Assembly: GCF_000385135.1 (NCBI RefSeq)
Contig: NZ_ARQM01000010.1
Span: 1,426,001-1,490,000 of the forward strand
Direction: 5' to 3'
DNA from: Promicromonospora sukumoe 327MFSha3.1
GTDB lineage: Bacteria; Actinomycetota; Actinomycetes; Actinomycetales; Cellulomonadaceae
DNA length: 64,000 nt
Part shown: positions 1 to 8,644 of the stretch, piece by piece
How the letters are laid out: each line of letters opens with the position of its first letter
Position numbering within the stretch: the first letter of the stretch is position 1
The notes under the pieces: model-generated
Told to the model about the DNA's origin: nothing
Seen by the model: the letters and a program-made list of their open reading frames with translations, nothing else
Databases searched by the model: none
Made by a program: the position numbers and the translations under genes

Positions 1-63
1 CTCGCCGGCTGGATCGCGCAGAAGCAGCTCGTCCGCGGCCTCGCGATGGGAGCGATCAAGTGA
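1..63 (+). CDS. Carbohydrate ABC transporter permease (MalG-type), C-terminal end only
   Basis: Only the last 20 residues and the stop are in the window. They read ...GWIAQKQLVRGLAMGAIK, which resembles the conserved C-terminus of MalG-type sugar permeases (QRYFVRGLxAGAVK-like ends). In that family the protein is an inner-membrane subunit of a sugar importer. Its TGA overlaps the GTG start of the following polyol dehydrogenase by four bases, so the two are translationally coupled and the transporter probably imports the sugar alcohol or a related sugar used by that enzyme. The identification rests on a short tail, so it is moderate. Confidence 0.6.
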   Translation, partial: LAGWIAQKQLVRGLAMGAIK

Positions 64-1496
64 CGATGCTCGACCTCGCCGCCCCGCCGTACGACCGCAC
101 CGGCATCCGCGTCGGCATCGTGCACCTCGGCGTCGGCGGGTTCCACCGCGCGCACCAGGCGCTCGCGGTCGACGAGCTGCTGCGCCGCGGCGAGGCCCGC
201 GACTGGGGCATCTGCGGTGTGGGCCTGCTGCCCGGCGACGCGGCGATGCGCGACGCCCTGCTGCCGCAGGACGGCCTGTACACGCTGGTGACCAAGCACG
301 CCGACGGCGACCTCGACGCCCGGGTGGTCGGCAGCATCGTGGAGTACCTGTTCGCGCCCGACGACCCGGAGGCCGTGCTGGAGCGCATGGCCCACCCGGA
401 CACCCGCATCGTGTCGCTCACCATCACCGAGGGCGGCTACAACTTCAACCAGGTCACCGGCGCGTTCGACGCGAGCGCGCCCGACGTCGTCGCCGACGCC
501 CGGCCCGGGGCCGTCCCGGCCACCGTGTTCGGTTACGTGGTCGAGGCCCTGGCCCGGCGCAGGGCGCGCGGCCTGCCGCCGTTCACCGTGATGTCCTGCG
601 ACAACGTGCAGGGCAACGGCGAGATGGCGCGCGCCGTCTTCGCGGCCTTCGCCGGGCTGCGCGACCCGGAGCTGGGCCGGTGGGTGCACGACGCCGTCGC
701 GTTCCCCAGCTCGATGGTCGACCGCATCACGCCCGTCACCACCGAGGCGGACCGGGCCCTGGTGGCCGAGCGGTTCGGCGTCCAGGACCGCTGGCCCGTG
801 GTGGCCGAGCCGTTCTTCCAGTGGGTGCTGGAGGACCGGTTCCCGCTCGGCCGGCCGCCGCTGGAGGACGCGGGCGTGCAGCTCGTCGCCGACGTCGAGC
901 CGTACGAGCTGATGAAGCTGCGGCTCCTGAACGCCAGCCACCAGGCCATGGCGTACTTCGGCCGCCTGGCCGGGTACGAGTACGCCCACGAGGCGATGGC
1001 CGACCCGGACCTGGCGCGGTTCGTGCGCGGGTTCATGGACCGTGAGGCGACGCCGACCCTGGCGCCGGTGCCCGGCGTCGACCTGGAGGAGTACAAGGCG
1101 ACGCTGATCGAGCGGTTCGGCAACCCCGCCGTCCGCGACACGCTTGCCCGGCTCGGCGCCGAGACGTCGGACCGCATCCCCAAGTTCCTCGTGCCGCTGG
1201 TGCGCGAGCAGCTCCGCACAGGCGGCGAGGTCACGCTGTCGGCGGCGGTCGTGGCGAGCTGGGCGCGGTACGCCGAGGGGGTCGACGAGCGGGGCGAGCC
1301 GATCGAGGTGGTCGACCGGCTCGCGGACCGGCTGGTCCCGCTGGCCCGGTCCCAGCGCGCCGACCCGCTGGCGTTCCTGCGCGCCCCCGCATTGTTCGGC
1401 TCGCTCGTCCAGGAGCCGCGCTTCGTCGAGCCGTACCTCGACGCGCTCGACTCCCTGCACCGGGCGGGGGCGCGCGCGACGCTGGCCGGGCTATGA
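60..1496 (+). CDS. Mannitol dehydrogenase family protein (polyol or fructuronate-type long-chain dehydrogenase)
   Basis: 478 residues, normal for the polyol-specific long-chain dehydrogenase family, which oxidises sugar alcohols or reduces ketoses/uronates with NAD(P). Near the N-terminus is the nucleotide-binding GIVHLGVGGFHRAHQA segment. The catalytic signature K-x5-N-x2-H is intact at K286, N291 and H294 (KLRLLNASHQA). The GTG start overlaps the stop of the upstream sugar permease (GTGA), which sets the start and implies one operon for uptake and oxidation. The family includes mannitol 2-, arabinitol and sorbitol dehydrogenases and fructuronate/tagaturonate reductases; the exact substrate cannot be read from the sequence. 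Confidence 0.9.
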   Translation: MTMLDLAAPPYDRTGIRVGIVHLGVGGFHRAHQALAVDELLRRGEARDWGICGVGLLPGDAAMRDALLPQDGLYTLVTKHADGDLDARVVGSIVEYLFAPDDPEAVLERMAHPDTRIVSLTITEGGYNFNQVTGAFDASAPDVVADARPGAVPATVFGYVVEALARRRARGLPPFTVMSCDNVQGNGEMARAVFAAFAGLRDPELGRWVHDAVAFPSSMVDRITPVTTEADRALVAERFGVQDRWPVVAEPFFQWVLEDRFPLGRPPLEDAGVQLVADVEPYELMKLRLLNASHQAMAYFGRLAGYEYAHEAMADPDLARFVRGFMDREATPTLAPVPGVDLEEYKATLIERFGNPAVRDTLARLGAETSDRIPKFLVPLVREQLRTGGEVTLSAAVVASWARYAEGVDERGEPIEVVDRLADRLVPLARSQRADPLAFLRAPALFGSLVQEPRFVEPYLDALDSLHRAGARATLAGL

Positions 1497-1565
1497 CTTT
1501 CGTCAGGGGTGCTCCGGCAACCTGACCGATGTGCCGGGGCCGCGGTGCTCCATAGCGTGCGGCAC

Positions 1566-3017
1566 ATGGAGAAGACACCCCTGACCAGGCATCTCGCCGC
1601 CGCGCTGCTCACGCTCGGCCTCGCGGCGGCGGGCGCCGGCCCCGCCGCCGCGGCATCCGTGGCATCCGCAGCCGGACCCACCCCCGAGGCGATCGACGCC
1701 TACCTCGTCGACCTCCACGAGGCCTCGGGGGTGCCCGGCCTGTCCGCCGTGGTGACGCACGGCGACCGGGTGGTCCACGCCGCCGGGTACGGCCACGACT
1801 CCACCGGCGCCCCGGTCACCGCGCAGACCCCGATGCGGATCGCGTCCGTCAGCAAGTCGTTCACCGCCATGGCCGTGCTGGTCCTGGCGGAGGACGGCGC
1901 GATCGACCTCGACGCCCCGGTCACCCGCCAGCTCCCCGAGCTGGAGCTGGCCGACCCCCGCGTCGACGAGATCACCGTCCGGCAGCTCCTCGACCAGACC
2001 TCCGGGTTCTCCGACACCACGGTCGACGTCGCCGACCTCGCCGAGGCCACGTCCCGGACCGACTACGTCGCCCGCCTGCACGACGACGCCCTGGCCACCG
2101 ACCCCGGCACGGCCTACCACTACTGCAACGTGAACTTCGACGTCGCCGCCCGCCTCGTCGAGGTGGCCTCGGGGCAGCCGTTCGGCGACTTCCTGGCCGA
2201 GCGGGTGCTCCAGCCGCTCGGCATGACGGGCACCGCCACCCGCGACGACGTCGTGCGGCCCGCCGACGGCTACACCTCGCTGTTCGGCGCGTGGGTGCCG
2301 CGCCAGGAGCCCGCGTGGTTCGACGACACCGGCAGCGCCGGCGTCATCACCACCGCCGACGACCTGGGGCGCTGGCTGATCGCCCAGACCGGGAACGGTC
2401 CCCGGCTCGTCGCGCCCGCCACGCTCGACGCCGCCCACACGCCGTCCGCCGTCGGCCCCTACGGCCTGGGCTGGCACACCGAGGACGACGGCACCGCCTG
2501 GCACTCCGGCTTCGTCATGACCTACCGCGCCGTCGAGTGGATCGACCCGGCGACCGGGTACGGCATCGCCGTCATGACCAACGGCGCCGGCCTCACCGAT
2601 GTGACCCGCACCGCCCTGGACGGGCTCGTCGCGCTGACCCGCGGCGAGACCCCCGACGCCGCTGATGGCACGCGCACCGCCGACCTGGTGCTCGGCGCCC
2701 TGCTGCTCGCCTCCGCCGCGCTCGGCGTCGTGGGCGTCCGGCGCGCACCGCGCTGGGCCACCCGGCAGGCGGGCCGCGCGCGGTGGCGTACCGGGCTCCG
2801 GCTGGCCTGGCTCCTGCTCCCCGCCCTGCTGCTCGCGTACCTGCCGGCGCTCGCGGGCGCCCTCAGCGGCGGCCGGACGTTCCCGTGGTCCTCGCTGGCC
2901 TACTTCGCGCTGCCGGTGGTGCTGACGCTGCTGGTCGCGGCGCTGGCGGGCCTCGGCGTGCTGGGGGTGCGGATCGGGCACCTGGCCCGACGCCGCCCGG
3001 TAGGGTCGCCGACGTGA
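1566..3017 (+). CDS. Serine hydrolase of the beta-lactamase/class C PBP fold with C-terminal membrane segments
   Basis: 483 residues from the ATG at 1566. The N-terminus is a typical secretion signal (METKTP-like basic start, then an Ala/Leu-rich core ending near AAAASVASA). The three active-site motifs of the serine beta-lactamase/DD-peptidase fold are present: SxxK at S94-V-S-K97, YxN at Y186-C-N188, and HxG at H313-S-G315. After the catalytic domain (to about residue 365) come about three hydrophobic helices, so the enzyme is probably anchored with its active site outside the cell. Its stop overlaps the GTG of a histidine kinase gene. The family covers esterases, DD-carboxypeptidases and beta-lactamases; no substrate is assigned. 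Confidence 0.88.
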   Translation: MEKTPLTRHLAAALLTLGLAAAGAGPAAAASVASAAGPTPEAIDAYLVDLHEASGVPGLSAVVTHGDRVVHAAGYGHDSTGAPVTAQTPMRIASVSKSFTAMAVLVLAEDGAIDLDAPVTRQLPELELADPRVDEITVRQLLDQTSGFSDTTVDVADLAEATSRTDYVARLHDDALATDPGTAYHYCNVNFDVAARLVEVASGQPFGDFLAERVLQPLGMTGTATRDDVVRPADGYTSLFGAWVPRQEPAWFDDTGSAGVITTADDLGRWLIAQTGNGPRLVAPATLDAAHTPSAVGPYGLGWHTEDDGTAWHSGFVMTYRAVEWIDPATGYGIAVMTNGAGLTDVTRTALDGLVALTRGETPDAADGTRTADLVLGALLLASAALGVVGVRRAPRWATRQAGRARWRTGLRLAWLLLPALLLAYLPALAGALSGGRTFPWSSLAYFALPVVLTLLVAALAGLGVLGVRIGHLARRRPVGSPT

Positions 3018-3991
3018 CCGACCGCCGCCCGCACCGCGCCGACGTGGCCGGCGGCATCGGTCTGGCGGCCCTGGTCCTGCTGGCGCTCCTGAACAGCGTC
3101 GGCGCCGACGACCTCCCGCTCTGGCGCCAGCTCGTGTTCCCGGTGCTCGCCTCGCTCGCGTACCTGCACGGCCGGCGCCTGCGGGCCCGCGGCGCCAAGT
3201 GGGTGCTGGCCGGCGCGGCGGTGCTGACCGCGGCGCTGCTGCTGGTGGATTTCGGCACGGCCGCCACGGGTGCGATGCTGCTGGCCCTGTTCGTGGTCGC
3301 GCCGTGGCTGGCCGGCCGCAACCGGCGGCAGCAGGCCGAGCTCGCCCGGCTGGTCGCCCGGAGCGCCCGCGCCGAGGAGCGGACCCGGATCGCGACCGAG
3401 CTGCACGACCTCGTCGGTCACGACCTCGCGCTCATCGCGGTGCGCGCCGGCGCCCTGGAGGTCTCCCCGGGCCTGGCGCCCGCCGACCGCGCCGGGGACC
3501 GTGCGGCGGTCGCCGGGATCCGCGAGACCGCCGTGGAGGCCACCGACCGGCTGCGCGCCGTGCTGGGCGCGCTCCGGGACGGCGCGGACGGCGGCCCGCT
3601 CGCGCCGCCGGACGAGACGATCGCGGCCCTGGTCACGCGGGCGGCGTCGGCCGGGCTGGACGTGCGGCTGGAGGGCGGGCCGGAGGCGCCGTCGGCGGGG
3701 AGCCTGGCCGAGCAGGCCGCGCACCGGGTGGTGCAGGAGGCCCTGACCAACGCGGCCCGGCACGCGCCGGGCGCGGCGGTGACCGTCCGCGTGCTCCGGG
3801 AGGACGGGACGGTCCAGGTCGAGGTGGCGAACGACGGCGGTGCCGCGCAGCCGGTCCCGGCGAGCCGCGGTAGCGGCCTCCTCGGTCTCGCCGAGCGCGT
3901 GCGGGTCGTGGGCGGCACGTTCGCCGCCGGTCCCACGGGCGAGGGCTTCGCCGTGCGCGCCCGCATCCCGGCCGCGGGGGAGGAGTCGTGA
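3014..3991 (+). CDS. NarL-type sensor histidine kinase
   Basis: 325 residues from the GTG at 3014, chosen because it gives a four-base overlap with the preceding stop and is followed at once by hydrophobic helices. Four to five membrane segments occupy roughly residues 10-100. Then comes the HisKA_3 dimerisation domain with phospho-acceptor H131 in TELHDLVGHDLALI, and a C-terminal HATPase domain with an N-box near HRVVQEALTNAARHA and glycine box around GSGLLGLAERV. There is no large extracellular domain, so the signal is probably sensed in or near the membrane, or through the coupled serine hydrolase. The partner regulator overlaps its 3' end. Confidence 0.92.
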   Translation: MTDRRPHRADVAGGIGLAALVLLALLNSVGADDLPLWRQLVFPVLASLAYLHGRRLRARGAKWVLAGAAVLTAALLLVDFGTAATGAMLLALFVVAPWLAGRNRRQQAELARLVARSARAEERTRIATELHDLVGHDLALIAVRAGALEVSPGLAPADRAGDRAAVAGIRETAVEATDRLRAVLGALRDGADGGPLAPPDETIAALVTRAASAGLDVRLEGGPEAPSAGSLAEQAAHRVVQEALTNAARHAPGAAVTVRVLREDGTVQVEVANDGGAAQPVPASRGSGLLGLAERVRVVGGTFAAGPTGEGFAVRARIPAAGEES

Positions 3992-4644
3992 TCAGGGTCC
4001 TGCTGGCCGACGACGACGCCATGCTGCGGGTCGGCGTCGCGGCGATCCTCGGCAGCGACCCGGAGATCGAGGTCGTCGCCGAGGCCGGGGACGGCGCGGA
4101 GGCGGTCGAGCTCGCCCGGCTGCACCGCCCCGACGTCGTGCTGCTGGACATCCGGATGCCCACGATGGACGGGCTCGACGCGGCCGCCGAGCTCCGGCGC
4201 GCCGTCCCGGAGGTCGCGGTGGTGGTGCTGACCACGTTCGACGAGGACGACTACGTCACGCGCGCGATGGACGAGGGCGCGGTCGGGTTCCTGCTCAAGG
4301 CCGCCGACCCGCGCGAGCTGATCATCGCCGTGCGCGCGGTGGCCGGGGGAGCGGCGTACCTGTCCCCGCGCATCGCGCACCGGATGATCACGCGGTTCCG
4401 CACGGGGCAGCCCGCCCGGCGGCGCACGGCAGCCGAGCGGGTGGGCGTGCTGACCCCGCGCGAGACCGAGGTGCTCGGCCTGGTCGGCCAGGGACTGGCC
4501 AACCAGGCCGTCGCGACGCGCCTGCACCTGTCCGAGGGGACGGTCAAGGCGCACGTGAGCGCGATCCTGACGCGGCTCGGGGTCCGCAACCGGGTGCAGG
4601 CGGCGATCCTCGCCCACGAGGCGGGGCTCGTCGAGGACGGCTGA
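3988..4644 (+). CDS. NarL/LuxR-family response regulator
   Basis: 218 residues. The N-terminal receiver domain has the acidic pair DDD near residue 10, phospho-acceptor D54 in VVLLDIRMP, and the conserved T/K region (VVLTTFDEDDY, then LLKAADPREL). The C-terminal LuxR-type helix-turn-helix includes LTPRETEVLGLVGQGLANQ and the recognition region SEGTVKAHVSAILTRLGVRNR. The GTG start overlaps the kinase stop by four bases, so kinase and regulator are a cognate pair. Its targets are unknown; the operon itself, including the serine hydrolase gene, is the natural first candidate. Confidence 0.93.
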   Translation: MIRVLLADDDAMLRVGVAAILGSDPEIEVVAEAGDGAEAVELARLHRPDVVLLDIRMPTMDGLDAAAELRRAVPEVAVVVLTTFDEDDYVTRAMDEGAVGFLLKAADPRELIIAVRAVAGGAAYLSPRIAHRMITRFRTGQPARRRTAAERVGVLTPRETEVLGLVGQGLANQAVATRLHLSEGTVKAHVSAILTRLGVRNRVQAAILAHEAGLVEDG

Positions 4645-4669
4645 GCGCTCCGTCAGGCCTTGGCCCGGA

Positions 4670-4849
4670 TCACTCCTCGTTCTTGAAGGCGTCCTTGACG
4701 TTCTCGCCGGCCTTCTTGAGCGAGGCCTTGGTCTGGTCGGCCTGGCCCTCGGCCTCCAGCGACTCGTTGTCGGTGACCTTGCCGGCGGCCTCCTTGGCCT
4801 TGCCGGCGGCGTCCTCGGCGGCGTTCTTGAGCTTGTCGTCGATGCCCAT
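4670..4849 (-). CDS. CsbD family stress protein
   Basis: A short 59-residue protein, highly charged with no membrane segment: it begins MGIDDKLKNAAEDAAGKAKE and continues with another GKV unit and a KASLKKAGENVKDAFKN tail. This is the classic CsbD composition (Lys/Glu/Ala-rich, repeated KxxAxGKxKE units). CsbD proteins are general-stress proteins of unknown biochemical role, often under stress sigma factors. A strong AAGGAG lies just upstream of the ATG. It is divergent from the DUF4383 gene, another protein common in actinobacterial stress regulons. Confidence 0.88.
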   Translation of the reverse strand: MGIDDKLKNAAEDAAGKAKEAAGKVTDNESLEAEGQADQTKASLKKAGENVKDAFKNEE

Positions 4850-5011
4850 GACGTCTCTCCTTCGGTCGGTGAACGTGCCCGATCACCTTCACCCGGGCGT
4901 GCGGGACTCGCCACGGGAGCGGGGTACCGCCTCCCGAAACCGGACCCATCCGGACATGACGTCGCTCCGAACCGTCGGTGAGGCACACGCCGAACAGAAC
5001 GGAGAAAAGCC

Positions 5012-5443
5012 ATGACCCAGTCCATGTCCCCGACGCGTACGCGCGGGGTGTCCCAGTGGCTCGCCCTCATCATCGGCGCGGTCTACCTGCTCGTCGGAGC
5101 CGCGGGGTTCCTCGTGACGGGGTTCAGCGGGTTCGCCGAGCACGACCACAGCCAGACGCTGCTCGGGTTCGCCATCAACCCGCTGCACAACATCGTGCAC
5201 CTGCTGATCGGGATCGTCGGCGTGAGCCTGTCGTCCACGCTCGGCCGGGCGCGCACGTTCGGCTGGCTGCTCGTGGCCGGCTACGGCGCCGCGTTCGTCT
5301 ACGGCCTGTTCGCCGTGGGCAACCCGGACATCAACGTCCTGAACATCAACGCGGCCGACAACGGGCTGCACGCCCTGAGCGTCCTGGCCGGCCTGGCCAT
5401 CGCGCTCTGGCCGCAGCGGAAGGCCGCGACGTCGTCGTACTAG
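5012..5443 (+). CDS. DUF4383 domain-containing membrane protein
   Basis: 143 residues with four predicted membrane helices (about 15-35, 58-80, 88-108, 118-135). The conserved loop FAINPLHNIVHLLIG matches the DUF4383 family, which always carries an N-P-x-H-N-x-x-H motif between the first helices. Its function is unknown. The start is preceded by GGAGAAAAGCC. It is followed by a strong hairpin (5469-5500). Its partner across the promoter region is the CsbD gene, which suggests shared stress control, but I do not see a convincing sigma-factor promoter. Confidence 0.85.
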   Translation: MTQSMSPTRTRGVSQWLALIIGAVYLLVGAAGFLVTGFSGFAEHDHSQTLLGFAINPLHNIVHLLIGIVGVSLSSTLGRARTFGWLLVAGYGAAFVYGLFAVGNPDINVLNINAADNGLHALSVLAGLAIALWPQRKAATSSY

Positions 5444-5468
5444 GTTCACAGGTCCTCCTGCTGAAGGA

Positions 5469-5500
5469 GACGGCGCCCGGCCGATTGGCCGGGCGCCGTC
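5469..5500 (+). terminator. Hairpin terminator after the DUF4383 gene
   Basis: A perfect 14-bp stem (GACGGCGCCCGGCC, loop GATT, then its complement) lies 26 bases after the DUF4383 stop. There is no long T tract, as is usual in high-GC actinobacteria. It also lies just before the next gene at 5523. Confidence 0.75.
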
Positions 5501-5522
5501 GCCGGTACCAGAGTGGTGACCC

Positions 5523-6068
5523 ATGGGCGCACCGGCGGCGGGAGGCGGCGGGCGGCGTCGGCTGCTGGTCGAGACCGCGTTCGTGCTGGGCGTGCTGCTC
5601 AAGGGCCTGGACGGCCTGGTCGAGCTGGTGGCCGGGACCGCGCTGCTCGTGCTGCACCAGGACCGGATCCTCGCGCTGACCCGCGCCGCCGTCGCCGAGG
5701 AGCTGCGCGAGGACCCGCACGACCTGGTGGCCAACCTATTGCTGAACCAGGCCGCCGGGCTGGACCACGGGGCCGCCGTCGCGGGCGGGCTGTTCCTGCT
5801 GCTGCACGGCGTGGTCAAGGTGGCGATCGTCGCCGCGCTCCTGGCGGGCTCGACCCGGGTGTACCCGTGGGCCGTCGGCGCGCTGAGCGTGCTCCTGGCC
5901 GTCCAGCTCGGGCAGCTCGTGCTCAGCCCCGGCATCGGCGTCGTGGCGCTGGTGCTGCTCGACGCCGCGATCCTGGCGCTGACCTGGCACGAGTGGCGCA
6001 TCGGGCGGTCCTTCCACGAGGCGTGGCGCAGCGTGGTGCACGGCTGGTTCCCGCGCGCCGACGCCTAG
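5523..6068 (+). CDS. DUF2127 domain-containing membrane protein
   Basis: 181 residues with about four hydrophobic helices. The N-terminal ETAFVLGVLLKGLDGLVEL segment and the central HGVVKVAIVAALL segment match the DUF2127 family (GxxLKGxxGxxEL and HGxxKxxLxxxL patterns). Function unknown; family members are small integral membrane proteins. The gene converges on the TetR gene and the two stop codons share the palindrome CTAG at 6065-6068. Confidence 0.85.
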   Translation: MGAPAAGGGGRRRLLVETAFVLGVLLKGLDGLVELVAGTALLVLHQDRILALTRAAVAEELREDPHDLVANLLLNQAAGLDHGAAVAGGLFLLLHGVVKVAIVAALLAGSTRVYPWAVGALSVLLAVQLGQLVLSPGIGVVALVLLDAAILALTWHEWRIGRSFHEAWRSVVHGWFPRADA

Positions 6069-6655
6069 CCCGCGGGCGGCGCGGTGGTGAACAGGCCGCG
6101 GTGCAGGACGGCGCGCGTGATGCCCACCCGAGACGGCGCGCCGCCAGCCGCCGTGGCGGCCTGGACGGCCATCACCATGGGCAGGGTGAGCAGCACGTCC
6201 TCGGTGGTGACGCCGGGGTGCACGCGGCCCTGCGCTCGGGCCCGCTCGAGCAGCGGCGCGAGGGCCGCCGCCGTCCGCTCGCCGAGGTCGGCGGTGCCGG
6301 GGACGCGGCCGTCCGCCACGACGCGCCCGAGCCACGGGACCTCGAACTGCACGTCCAGCAGGTGGTGGAACAGCCGCTCGGCGCCGTCGTCGGCGTCGGA
6401 CAGGGTGGCGGCGCGGGCCTCGATGTCGGCGACGTTGTGCTCCAGCACGGCCGAGGCGAGCGCCTCCCGGTGCGCGAAGTGGCGGTGCAGCGTGGTGCGG
6501 CTGACGCCGGCCTCGCTCGCGATCTCCTCCAGCGGCACGTCCGGCCCCTGGCGCGCGAAGGCGCGGCGGGCGGCCGCCACGAGGAGCTCGCGGTTGCGCG
6601 CCGCGTCGCGCCGGGTCGGTTCGCCGGTCCGCTCGACTGCTCGTTCGACCGCCAT
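6065..6655 (-). CDS. TetR/AcrR family transcriptional regulator
   Basis: 196 residues. The ATG at 6655 was chosen because the family domain begins soon after it (RRDAARNRELLVAAARRAF). The N-terminal helix-turn-helix is clear: PLEEIASEAGVSRTTLHRHF. The C-terminal ligand-binding part is variable and gives no ligand. It is divergent from a flavin monooxygenase gene, and a perfect 28-base inverted repeat (6706-6733) lies between them. The usual TetR arrangement would be repression of the monooxygenase, and probably of itself, relieved by a ketone substrate or related compound; this is inference. Confidence 0.92.
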   Translation of the reverse strand: MAVERAVERTGEPTRRDAARNRELLVAAARRAFARQGPDVPLEEIASEAGVSRTTLHRHFAHREALASAVLEHNVADIEARAATLSDADDGAERLFHHLLDVQFEVPWLGRVVADGRVPGTADLGERTAAALAPLLERARAQGRVHPGVTTEDVLLTLPMVMAVQAATAAGGAPSRVGITRAVLHRGLFTTAPPAG

Positions 6656-6705
6656 GCGCCGAGGGTAACGGGAGGCGGCGTGCGGGACGCCACAGGAGCA
6701 GGGGT

Positions 6706-6733
6706 TGAAAACGTACATCCATGTACGTTTTCA
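6706..6733. promoter_or_regulatory. Putative TetR operator between tetR and the monooxygenase gene
   Basis: A perfect inverted repeat: arm TGAAAACGTACAT (6706-6718), spacer CC, and the exact complement at 6721-6733. It lies 51 bases before the TetR start and 49 bases before the monooxygenase start, and is AT-rich relative to its surroundings, so it probably overlaps both promoters. Palindromes of this size and position are typical TetR operators. Confidence 0.75.
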
Positions 6734-6781
6734 TGTGGTCGGCGGGGGAAACCCGCCGACCGGCTGACGAGAGGCTCTGCC

Positions 6782-8602
<1,821 letters not shown>

Positions 8603-8644
8603 GTCGCGCCGCACGCCAAAGGGGCATTTCCGTATATTGGGGAC

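Noticed and set aside
533-1681. Long open frame opposite the polyol dehydrogenase, and many similar long antisense frames (for example 10403-12154, 22800-25154 and 36534-37250)
   Set aside because: They are GC-skew shadows of real genes: low-complexity Arg/Gly/Pro translations, no domains, and no ribosome-binding sites. The real gene on the other strand has clear motifs.
4653-4988. A 111-residue minus-strand frame over the CsbD gene
   Set aside because: Its Arg/Gly-rich translation is the CsbD gene read in another frame; the true 59-residue CsbD protein is in a different frame with a good ribosome-binding site.
5513-6781. In-frame extension of the monooxygenase gene upstream to 5513
   Set aside because: It would run through the DUF2127 and TetR genes and the palindromic operator; the TTG at 6782 has a ribosome-binding site and fits the family start.
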